Shown in pieces: positions 40,545-52,851 of a DNA stretch of 64,000 nucleotides. How positions within the stretch are numbered: the stretch's first letter is position 1; each line of letters opens with the position of its first letter. The DNA lies in contig CM072810.1 of the NCBI GenBank assembly GCA_037013495.1, positions 79,344,449 through 79,408,448 on the forward strand. Reading direction: 5' to 3'. Under the pieces are notes generated by a model. That model worked only from the letters and a program-made list of their open reading frames with translations. It was not told where the DNA came from and searched no databases. Origin of the DNA: Hippophae tibetana (lineage: Eukaryota > Streptophyta > Magnoliopsida > Rosales > Elaeagnaceae). The translations under genes were made by a program, and so were the position numbers.

Positions 40545-42354
40545 CATTTGTGTTCAAAAATGAAGTTCCAAGTCAAGGAATATTAATATTGTGTGAGTCT
40601 ATACAATATGTGTTTTGATATATTGTAATTCTTGTGTCTATAACCGAGTAAACAATTATCGTAGTTAATAGTTGGAACTCATATTTATCAAACTTTTTGT
40701 TGTTTTTGAAAATTTGAGCAGTAGTCCCTTCTTTTTCTCTTCGCGTATATTTTTTAAAGAATAGAGATTGATTGAATAAATTAATAAATAACCCTTGGTC
40801 GGAACCAATATCTACTTTATAGCTCTTTTGAATAAAAGCGAAAGGAAGTAAATTGGATATGTTGCAATAAAACGTTTCAACCCTATTTAAGTGACGAAAA
40901 CGATGGAATTTGTGTACAAAAATGAGTTTCCAAAGCAAGGAAAATTAATATTGTGTGAATCTATAAGATCTTCAATTTGATATATTATAATAGTTGTTTC
41001 AATACACGAGTACAAGATTATCGTAGTGAATACTCGCGACACATATTTATTAATTTTTTTATTGTTTTTGAAAATGTGAATAGTATCCATTTTATTTTTC
41101 TCTCTCTTATATTTTTTAAAGAATATAGATTGAATGGAAACAATAATAAATAACAATTGGTGGGCACCAATATCTTCATTACAGCTCTTTTGAATAAAAT
41201 CGAAGGTAAGTAAAACGGAAATGGTGTGACAGAAACATTAAAACCTTGCTAAGTGATGTAAATGATGCCATTTGTGTTCAAAAATGAAGTACCAAATCAA
41301 GGAATATTAATATTTTGTGAGTCTATACAATATGTGTTTTGATATATTGTAATTCTTGTGTATATAACCGAGTAAACAATTATCGTAGTTAATAGTTGGA
41401 ACTCATATTTATCAAACTTTTTGTTGTTTTTGAAAATTTGAGCAGTAGTCCCTTCTTTTTCTCTTCGGTTATATTTTTTAAAGAATAGAGATTGATTGAA
41501 TAAATTAATAAATAACCCTTGGTCGGAACCAATATCTACTTTATAGCTCTTTTGAATAAAAGCGAAAGGAAGTAAAACATAAATGTTGCCACAAAAGGTT
41601 TAAACCCTATTTAAGTGACGAAAACGATGGAATTTGTGTACAAAAATGAGTTTCCAAAGCTAGGAAAATTAATATTGTGTAAATCTATACGATCTTTAAT
41701 TTGATATATTATAATAGTCGTTTCAATACACGAGTACAAGGTTATCGTAGCGAATACTTGCGACACATATTTATTAATGTTTTTATTGTTTTTGAAAATG
41801 TGAATAGTATCCATTTTATTTTTTACTCTCTTATATTTTTTAAAGAATATATATTGAATGAAAACAATAATAAATAACCCTTGGTTGGCACCAATATCTT
41901 CATTATAGCTCTTTTGAATAAAATCGAAGGGAAGTAAAACGGAAATGGTGTGACAAAAACATTAAAACCTTGCTAAGTGATGTAAACGATGCCATTTGTG
42001 TTCAAAAATGAAGTTCCAAATCAAGGAATATTAATATTGTGTGAGTCTATACAATTTATGTTTTGATATATTGTAATTCTTGTGTCTATAACCGAGTAAA
42101 CAACTATCGTAGTTAATAGTTGGAACTCATATTTATCAAACTTTTTGTTGTTTTTGAAAATTTGATTAGTAGTCCCTTCTTTTTCTCTTCGCTTATATTT
42201 TTTAAAGAATAGAGATTGATTGAATAAATTAATAAATAACCCTTGGTCGGAACCAATATCTACTTTATAGCTCTTTTGATTAAAAGCGAAAGGAAGTAAA
42301 ACGGAAATGTTGCAACAAAAGGTTTAAACCCTATTTAAGGGACGAAAACGATGG

Positions 42355-42716
42355 AATTTGTGTACAAAAATAAGTTTCCAAAGCAAGGAAAATTATTATT
42401 GTGTGAATCTGTACGATCTTCAATTTGATATATTATAATAGTCGTTTCAATACACGAGTACAAGATTATCGTTGTGAATTCTTGCGACACATATTTATTA
42501 ATTTGTTTTTTGCTTTTGAAAATGTGATTAGTATCCATTTTATTTTTTTCTCTCTTATATTTTTTAAAGAATATAGATTGAATGAAAACAATAATAAATA
42601 ACAATTGGTGGGCACCAATATCTTCATTACAGCTCTTTTGAATAAAATCGAAGGTAAGTAAAACGGAAATTGTGTGACAAAAACATTAAAACCTTGCTAA
42701 GTGATGTAAATGATGC
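42355..42716 (+). repeat. E-type monomer B, copy 4
   Basis: It is identical to E copy 3 at every marker I compared and sits exactly 2,172 bp downstream of it. GAATTC lies at 42476-42481. Confidence 0.85.
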
Positions 42717-44526
42717 CATTTGTGTTCAAAAATGAAGTTCCAAGTCAAGGAATATTAATATTGTGTGAGTCTATACAATATGTGTTTTGATATATTGTAA
42801 TTCTTGTGTCTATAACCGAGTAAACAATTATCGTAGTTAATAGTTGGAACTCATATTTATCAAACTTTTTGTTGTTTTTGAAAATTTGAGCAGTAGTCCC
42901 TTCTTTTTCTCTTCGCGTATATTTTTTAAAGAATAGAGATTGATTGAATAAATTAATAAATAACCCTTGGTCGGAACCAATATCTACTTTATAGCTCTTT
43001 TGAATAAAAGCGAAAGGAAGTAAATTGGATATGTTGCAATAAAACGTTTCAACCCTATTTAAGTGACGAAAACGATGGAATTTGTGTACAAAAATGAGTT
43101 TCCAAAGCAAGGAAAATTAATATTGTGTGAATCTATAAGATCTTCAATTTGATATATTATAATAGTTGTTTCAATACACGAGTACAAGATTATCGTAGTG
43201 AATACTCGCGACACATATTTATTAATTTTTTTATTGTTTTTGAAAATGTGAATAGTATCCATTTTATTTTTCTCTCTCTTATATTTTTTAAAGAATATAG
43301 ATTGAATGAAAACAATAATAAATAACCTTTGGTTGGCACCAATATCTTCATTATAGCTCTTTTGAATAAAATCCAAAGTAAGTAAAACCGAAATGGTGTG
43401 ACAAAAACATTAAAACCTTGCTAAGTGATGTAAATGATGCCATTTGTGTTCAAAAATGAAGTTCCAAATCAAGGAATATTAATATTGTGTAAGTCTATAC
43501 AATATGTGTTTTGATATATTGTAATTCTTGTGTCTATAACCGAGTAAACAATTATCGTAGTTAATAGTTGGAACTCATATTTATCAAACTTTTTGTTGTT
43601 TTTGAAAATTTGAGCAGTAGTCCCTTCTTTTTCTCTTCGCGTATATTTTTTAAAGAATAGAGATTGATTGAATAAATTAATAAATAACCCTTGGTCGGAA
43701 CCAATATCTACTTTATAGCTCTTTTGAATAAAAGCGAAAGGAAGTAAAATGGATATGTTGCAACTAAACGTTTCAACCCTATTTAAGTGACGTAAACGAT
43801 GGAATTTGTGTACAAAAATGAGTTTCCAAAGCTAGGAAAATTAATATTGTGTAAATCTATACGATCTTTAATTTGATATATTATAATAGTCGTTTCAATA
43901 CACGAGTACAAGGTTATCGTAGCGAATACTTGCGACACATATTTATTAATGTTTTTATTGTTTTTGAAAATGTGAATAGTATCCATTTTATTTTTTACTC
44001 TCTTATATTTTTTAAAGAATATATATTGAATGAAAACAATAATAAATAACCCTTGGTTGGCACCAATATCTTCATTATAGCTCTTTTGAATAAAATCGAA
44101 GGGAAGTAAAACGGAAATGGTGTGACAAAAACATTAAAACCTTGCTAAGTGATGTAAATGATGCCATTTGTGTTCAAAAATGAAGTTCCAAATCAAGGAA
44201 TATTAATATTGTGTGAGTCTATACAATTTATGTTTTGATATATTGTAATTCTTGTGTCTATAACCGAGTAAACAACTATCGTAGTTAATAGTTGGAACTC
44301 ATACTTATCAAACTTTTTGTTGTTTTTGAAAATTTGATTAGTAGTCCCTTCTTTTTCTCTTCGCTTATATTTTTTAAAGAATAGAGATTGATTGAATAAA
44401 TTAATAAATAACCCTTGGTCGGAACCAATATCTACTTTATAGCTCTTTTGATTAAAAGCGAAAGGAAGTAAAACGGAAATGTTGCAACAAAAGGTTTAAA
44501 CCCTATTTAAGGGACGAAAACGATGG

Positions 44527-44888
44527 AATTTGTGTACAAAAATAAGTTTCCAAAGCAAGGAAAATTATTATTGTGTGAATCTGTACGATCTTCAATTTGA
44601 TATATTATAATAGTCGTTTCAATACACGAGTACAAGATTATCGTTGTGAATTCTTGCGAGACATATTTATTAATTTGTTTTTTGCTTTTGAAAATGTGAT
44701 TAGTATCCATTTTATTTTTTTCTCTCTTATATTTTTTAAAGAATATAGATTGAATGAAAACAATAATAAATAACAATTGGTGGGCACCAATATCTTCATT
44801 ACAGCTCTTTTGAATAAAATCGAAGGTAAGTAAAACGGAAATTGTGTGACAAAAACATTAAAACCTTGCTAAGTGATGTAAATGATGC
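44527..44888 (+). repeat. E-type monomer B, copy 5
   Basis: This last E copy lies 2,172 bp after copy 4, with GAATTC at 44648-44653. It has a private GCGAGACAT (near 44659) where others read GCGACACAT. Confidence 0.85.
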
Positions 44889-45612
44889 CATTTGTGTTCA
44901 AAAATGAAGTTCCAAGTCAAGGAATATTAATATTGTGTGAGTCTATACAATATGTGTTTTGATATATTGTAATTCTTGTGTCTATAACCGAGTAAACAAT
45001 TATCGTAGTTAATAGTTGGAACTCATATTTATCAAACTTTTTGTTGTTTTTGAAAATTTGAGCAGTAGTCCCTTCTTTTTCTCTTCGCGTATATTTTTTA
45101 AAGAATAGAGATTGATTGAATAAATTAATAAATAACCCTTGGTCGGAACCAATATCTACTTTATAGCTCTTTTGAATAAAAGCGAAAGGAAGTAAATTGG
45201 ATATGTTGCAATAAAACGTTTCAACCCTATTTAAGTGTCGAAAACGATGGAATTTGTGTACAAAACTGAGTTTCCAAAGCAAGGAAAATTAATATTGTGT
45301 GAATCTATAAGATCTTCAATTTGATATATTATAATAGTTGTTTCAATACACGAGTACAAGATTATCGTAGTGAATACTCGCGACACATATTTATTAATTT
45401 TTTTATTGTTTTTGAAAATGTGAATAGTATCCATTTTATTTTTCTTTCTCTTATATTTTTTAAAGAATATAGATTGAATGAAAACAATAATAAATAACCT
45501 TTGGTTGGCACCAATATCTTCATTATAGCTCTTTTGAATAAAATCCAAAGTAAGTAAAACCGAAATGGTGTGACAAAAACATTAAAACCTTGCTAAGTGA
45601 TGTAAATGATGC

Positions 45613-48600
45613 CATTTGTGTTCAAAAATGAAGTTCCAAATCAAGGAATATTAATATTGTGTAAGTCTATACAATATGTGTTTTGATATATTGTAATTCT
45701 TGTGTCTATAACCGAGTAAACAATTATCGTAGTTAATAGTTGGAACTCATATTTATCAAACTTTTTGTTGTTTTTGAAAATTTGAGCAGTAGTCCCTTCT
45801 TTTTCTCTTCGCGTATATTTTTTAAAGAATAGAGATTGATTGAATAAATTAATAAATAACCCTTGGTCGGAACCAATATCTACTTTATAGCTCTTTTGAA
45901 TAAAAGCGAAAGGAAGTAAAATGGATATGTTGCAACTAAACGTTTCAACCCTATTTAAGTGACGTAAACGATGGAATTTGTGTACAAAAATGAGTTTCCA
46001 AAGCTAGGAAAATTAATATTGTGTAAATCTATACGATCTTCAATTTGATATATTATAATAGTCGTTTCAATACACGAGTACAAGGTTATCGTAGCGAATA
46101 CTTGCGACACATATTTATTAATGTTTTTATTGTTTTTGAAAATGTGAATAGTATCCATTTTATTTATCTTTCTCTTATATTTTTTAAAGAATATAGATTG
46201 AATGGAAACAATAATAAATAACAATTGGTGGGCACCAATATCTTAATTATAGCTCTTTTGAATAAAATCGAAGGTAAGTAAAACGGAAATGGTGTGACAG
46301 AAACATTAAAACCTTGCTAAGTGATGTAAATGATGCCATTTGTGTTCAAAAATGAAGTACCAAATCAAGCAATATTAATATTTTGTGAGTCTATACAATA
46401 TATGTTTTGATATATTGTAATTCTTGGGTATATAACCGAGTAAACAATTATCGTTGTTAATAGTTGGAACTCATATTTATCAAACTTTTTGTTGTTTTTG
46501 AAAATTTGAGCAGTAGTCCCTTCTTTTTCTCTTCGGTTATATTTTTTAAAGAATAGAGATTGATTGAATAAATTAATAAATAACCCTTGGTCGGAACCAA
46601 TATCTCCTTTATAGCTCTTTTGAATAAAAGCGAAAGGAAGTAAAACGGAAATGTTGCAATAAAACGTTTCAACCCTATTTAAGTGACGTAAACGATGGAA
46701 TTTGTGTACAAAAATGAGTTTCCAAAGCTAGGAAAATTAATATTGTGTAAATCTATACGATCTTTAATTTGATATATTATAATAGTCGTTTCAATACACG
46801 AGTACAAGGTTATCGTAGCGTATACTTGCGACACATATTTATTAATGTTTTTATTGTTTTTGAAAATGTGAATAGTATCCATTTTATTTATCTTTCTCTT
46901 ATATTTTTTAAAGAATATAGATTGAATGGAAAAAATAATAAATAACAATTGGTGGGCACCAATATCTTCATTATAGCTCTTTTGAATAAAATCGAAGGTA
47001 AGTAAAACGGAAATGGTGTGACAGAAACATTAAAACCTTGCTAAGTGATGTAAATGATGCCATTTGTGTTCAAAAATGAAGTTCCAAATCAAGGAATATT
47101 AATATTTTGTGAGTCTATACAATATGTGTTTTGATATATTGTAATTCTTGTGTATATAACCGAGTAAACAATTATCGTAGTTAATAGTTGGAACTCATAT
47201 TTATCAAACTTTTTGTTGTTTTTGAAAATTTGAGCAGTAGTCCCTTCTTTTTCTCTTCGCGTATATTTTTTAAAGAATAGAGATTGATTGAATAAATTAA
47301 TAAATAACCCTTGGTCGGAACCAATATCTACTTTATAGCTCTTTTGAATAAAAGCGAAAGGAAGTAAAATGGATATGTTGCAACTAAACGTTTCAACCCT
47401 ATTTAAGTGACGTAAACGATGGAATTTGTGTACAAAAATGAGTTTCCAAAGCTAGGAAAATTAATATTGTGTAAATCTATACGATCTTCAATTTGATATA
47501 TTATAATAGTCGTTTCAATACACGAGTACAAGGTTATCGTAGCGAATACTTGCGACACATATTTATTAATGTTTTTATTGTTTTTGAAAATGTGAATAGT
47601 ATCCATTTTATTTATCATTCTCTTATATTTTTTAAAGAATATAGATTGAATGAAAACAATAATAAATAACCTTTGGGTTGCACCAATATCTTCATTATAG
47701 CTCTTTTGAATAAAATCCAAAGTAAGTAAAACCGAAATGGTGTGACAAAAACATTAAAACCTTGCTAAGTGATGTAAATGATGCCATTTGTGTTCAAAAA
47801 TGAAGTACCAAATCAAGGAATATTAATATTTTGTGTGTCTATACAATATGTGTTTTGATATATTGTAATTCTTGTGTCTATAACCGAGTAAACAATTATC
47901 GTAGTTAATAGTTGGAACTCATATTTATCAAACTTTTTGTTGTTTTTGAAAATTTTAGCAGTAGTCCCTTCTTTTTCTCTTCGGTTATATTTTTTAAAGA
48001 ATAGAGATTGATTGAATAAATTAATAAATAACCCTTGGTCGGAACCAATATCTACTTTATAGCTCTTTTGAATAAAAGCGAAAGGAAGTAAAATGGATAT
48101 GTTGCAATAAAACGTTTCAACCCTATTTAAGTGACGTAAACGATGGAATTTGTGTACAAAAATGAGTTTCCAAAGCTTGGAAAATTAATATTGTGTAAAT
48201 CTATACGATCTTCAATTTGATATATTATAATAGTCGTTTCAATACACGAGTACAAGGTTATCGTAGCGAATACTTGCGACACATATTTATTAATGTTTTT
48301 ATTGTTTTTGAAAATGTGAATAGTATCCATTTTATTTATCTTTCTCTTATATTTTTTAAAGAATATAGATTGAATGGAAACAATAATAAATAACAATTGG
48401 TGGGCACCAATATCTTCATTATAGCTCTTTTGAATAAAATCGAAGGTAAGTAAAACGGAAATGGTGTGACAGAAACATTAAAACCTTGCTAAGTGATGTA
48501 AATGATGCCATTTGTGTTCAAAAATGAAGTACCAAATCAAGGAATATTAATATTTTGTGAGTCTATACAATATGTGTTTTGATATATTGTAATTCTTGTG

Positions 48601-49232
48601 TATATAACCGAGTAAACAATTATCGTAGTTAATAGTTGGAACTCATATTTATCAAACTTTTTGTTGTTTTTGAAAATTTGAGCAGTAGTCCCTTCTTTTT
48701 CTCTTCGGTTATATTTTTTAAAGAATAGAGAATGATTGAATAAATTAATAAATAACCCTTGGTCGGAACCAATATCTACTTTATAGCTCTTTTGAATAAA
48801 AGCGAAAGGAAGTAAAATGGATATGTTGCAATAAAACGTTTCAACCCTATTTAAGTGACGTAAACGATGGAATTTGTGTACAAAAATGAGTTTCCAAAGC
48901 TAGGAAAATTAATATTGTGTAAATCTATACGATCTTCAATTTGATATATTATAATAGTCGTTTCAATACACGAGTACAAGGTTATCGTAGCGAATACTTG
49001 CGACACATATTTATTAATGTTTTTATTGTTTTTGAAAATATGAATAGTATCCATTTTATTTATCTTTCTCTTATATTTTTTAAAGAATATAGATTGAATG
49101 GAAACAATAATAAATAACAATTGGTGGGCACCAATATCTTCATTATAGCTCTTTTGAATAAAATCGAAGGTAAGTAAAACGGAAATGGTGTGACAAAAAC
49201 ATTAAAACCTTGCTAAGTGATGTAAATGATGC
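45613..49232 (+). repeat. Block VIII: F-type dimers
   Basis: Dimers start at 45613, 46337, 47061, 47785 and 48509. F-type B halves have TTTATTTATC before the T/C run and GAATGGAAAC after it, with a Z-like front (GCTAGG or GCTTGG, TAGCGAATACTTGCG) and the Y-like dyad tail. The dimer at 47061 instead ends with AAATCCAAAGTAAG near 47718, continuing the 2,172-bp spacing of that marker from block VII. Confidence 0.78.
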
Positions 49233-49524
49233 CATTTGTGTTCAAAAATGAAGTTCCAAATCAAGGAATATTAATATTTTGTGAGTCTACACAATATGTG
49301 TTTTGATATATTGTAATTCTTGTGTATATAACCGAGTAAACAATTATCGTAGTTAATAGTTGGAACTCATATTTATCAAACTTTTTGTTGTTTTTGAAAA
49401 TTTGAGCAGTAGTCCCTTCTTTTTCTCTTCGGTTATATTTTTTAAAGAATAGAGATTGATTGAATAAATTAATGAATAACCCTTGGTCGGAACCAATATC
49501 TACTTTATAGCTCTTTTGAATAAA

Positions 49525-49526
49525 AC
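49525..49526. other. 1-bp deletion in monomer A (first net length change)
   Basis: AATAAAACGAAAGG stands where other copies read AATAAAAGCGAAAGG. This is the first point from the left at which the 724-bp register shifts. The linked base change GGTCAGAACC seen in the other deletion copies is absent here. Confidence 0.85.
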
Positions 49527-52500
49527 GAAAGGAAGTAAAACGGAAATGTTGCAACAAAAGGTTTAAACCCTATTTAAGTGACGAAAACGATGGAATTTGT
49601 GTACAAAAATGAGTTTCCAAAGCAAGGAAAATTAATATTGTGTGAATCTATAAGATCTTCAATTTGATATATTATAATAGTCGTTTCAATACACGAGTAC
49701 AAGATTATCGTAGTGAATACTCGCGACACATATTTATTAATTTTTTTATTGTTTTTGAAAATGTGAATAGTATCCATTTTATTTTTTACTCTCTTATATT
49801 TTTTAAAGAATATATATTGAATGAAAACAATAATAAATAACCCTTGGTTGGGACCAATATCTTCATTATAGCTCTTTTGAATAAAATCGAAGGGAAGTAA
49901 AACGGAAATGGTGTGACAAAAACATTAAAACCTTGCTAAGTGATGTAAATGATGCCATTTGTGTTCAAAAATGAAGTTCCAAATCAAGGAATATTAATAT
50001 TGTGTGAGTCTATATAATTTGTGTTTTGATATATTGTAATTCTTGTGTCTATAACCGAGTAAACAATTATCGTAGTTAATAGTTGGAACTCATATTTATC
50101 AAACTTTTTGTTGTTTTTGAAAATTTGAGCAGTAGTCCCTTCTTTTTCTCTTCGCTTATATTTTTTAAAGAATAGAGATTGATTGAATAAATTAATAAAT
50201 AACCCTTGGTCGGAACCAATATCTACTTTATAGCACTTTTGAATAAAAGCGAAAGGAAGTAAAACGGAAATGTTGCAACAAAAGGTTTAAACCCTATTTA
50301 AGTGACGAAAACGATGGAATTTGTGTACAAAAATGAGTTTTCAAAGCAAGGAAAATTAATATTGTGTGAATCTATAAGATCTTCAATTTGATATATTATA
50401 ATAGTCGTTTCAATACACGAGTACAAGATTATCATAGTGAATACTCGCGACACATATTTATTAATTTTTTTATTGTTTTTGAAAATGTGAATAGTATCCA
50501 TTTTATTTTTCTTTCTCTTATATTTTTTAAAGAATATAGATTGAATGAAAACAATAATAAATAACAATTGGTGGGCACCAATATCTTCATTACAGCTCTT
50601 TTGAATAAAATCGAAGGTAAGTAAAACGGAAATGGTGTGACAAAAACATTAAAACCTTGCTAAGTGATGTAAATGATGCCATTTGTGTTCAAAAATGAAG
50701 TTCCAAATCAAGGAATATTAATATTGTGTGAGTCTATACAATATGTGTTTTGATATATTGTAATTCTTGTGTATATAACCGAGTAAACAATTATCGTAGT
50801 TAATAGTTGGAACTCATATTTATCAAACTTTTTGTTGTTTTTGAAAATTTGAGCAGTAGTCCCTTCTTTTTCTCTTCGGTTATATTTTTTAAAGAATAGA
50901 GATTGATTGAATAAATTAATAAATAACCCTTGGTCGGAACCAATATCTACTTTATAGCTCTTTTGAATAAAAGCGAAAGGAAGTAAAACGGAAATGTTGC
51001 AACAAAAGGTTTAAACCCTATTTAAGTGACGAAAACGATGGAATTTGTGTACAAATATGAGTTTCCAAAGCAAGAAAAATTAATATTGTGTGAATCTATA
51101 AGATCTTCAATTTGATATATTATAATAGTCGTTTCAATACACGAGTACAAGATTATCGTAGTGAATACTCGCGACACATATTTATTAATTTTTTTATTGT
51201 TTTTGAAAATGTGAATAGTATCCATTTTATTTTTCTTTCTCTTATATTTTTTAAAGAATATAGATTGAATGAAAACAATAATAAATAACAATTGGTGGGC
51301 ACCAATATCTTCATTACAGCTCTTTTGAATAAAATCGAAGGTAAGTAAAACGGAAATGGTGTTACAAAAACATTAAAACCTTGCTAAGTGATGTAAATGA
51401 TGCCATTTGTGTTCAAAAATGAAGTTCCAAATCAAGGAATATTAATATTGTGTGAGTCTATACAATATGTGTTTTGATATATTGGAATTCTTGTGTATAT
51501 AACCGAGTAAACAATTATCGTAGTTAATAGTTGGAACTCATATTTATCAAACTTTTTGTTGTTTTTGAAAATTTGAGCAGTAGTCCCTTCTTTTTCTCTT
51601 CGGTTATATTTTTTAAAGAATAGAGATTGATTGAATAAATTAATAAATAACCCTTGGTCGGAACCAATATATACTTTATAGCTCTTTTGAATAAAAGCGA
51701 AAGGAAGTAAAACGGAAATGTTGCAACAAAAGGTTTAAACCCTATTTAAGTGACGAAAACGATGGAATTTGTGTACAAAAATGAGTTTCCAAAGCAAGGA
51801 AAATTAATATTGTGTGAATCTATAAGATCTTCAATTTGATATATTATAATAGTCGTTTCAATACACGAGTACAAGATTATCGTAGAGAATACTCGCGACA
51901 CATATTTATTAATTTTTTTATTGTTTTTGAAAATGTGAATAATATCCATTTTATTTTTTACTCTCTTATATTTTTTAAAGAATATATATTGAATGAAAAC
52001 AATAATAAATAACCCTTGGTTGGCACCAATATCTTCATTATAGCTCTTTTGAATAAAATCGAAGGGAAGTAAAACGGAAATGGTGTGACAAAAACATTAA
52101 AACCTTGCTAAGTGATGTAAACGATGCCATTTGTGTTCAAAAATGAAGTTCCAAATCAAGGAATATTAATATTGTGTGAGTCTATATAATTTGTGTTTTG
52201 ATATATTGTAATTCTTGTGTCTATAACCGAGTAAACAATTATCGTAGTTAATAGTTGGAACTCATATTTATCAAACTTTTTGTTGTTTTTGAAAATTTGA
52301 GCAGTAGTCCCTTCTTTTTCTCTTCGCTTATATTTTTTAAAGAATAGAGATTGATTGAATAAATTAATAAATAACCCTTGGTCGGAACCAATATCTACTT
52401 TATAGCACTTTTGAATAAAAGCGAAAGGAAGTAAAACGGAAATGTTGCAACAAAAGGTTTAAACCCTATTTAAGTGACGAAAACGATGGAATTTGTGTAC

Positions 52501-52851
52501 AAAAATGAGTTTCCAAAGCAAGGAAAATTAATATTGTGTGAATCTATAAGATCTTCAATTTGATATATTATAATAGTCGTTTCAATACACGAGTACAAGA
52601 TTATCGTAGTCAATACTCGCGACACATATTTATTAATTTTTTTATTGTTTTTGAAAATGTGAATAGTATCCATTTTATTTTTCTTTCTCTTATATTTTTT
52701 AAAGAATATAGATTGAATGAAAACAATAATAAATAACAATTGGTGGGCACCAATATCTTCATTACAGCTCTTTTGAATAAAATCGAAGGTAAGTAAAACG
52801 GAAATGGTGTGACAAAAACATTAAAACCTTGCTAAGTGATGTAAATGATGC

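Larger units (their letters stand above)
39097..45612 (+). repeat. Block VII: E-containing trimer HOR, three copies of 2,172 bp
   Basis: Copies are at 39097-41268, 41269-43440 and 43441-45612, each a Z-like dimer, an E dimer and a Y-like dimer. The E dimers of this block all have AAAATAAGTTTCC and ATTGTGTGAC near their start and end. The tail of the trimer changes part way: the third dimers of copies 2 and 3 end with ACCTTTGGTTGG and AAATCCAAAGTAAG (near 43374 and 45546), while copy 1 has the usual AAATCGAAGG. The first A half of copy 3 also differs from that of copies 1 and 2 (GTGTAAGTCT, CAACTAAACG). Confidence 0.83.
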
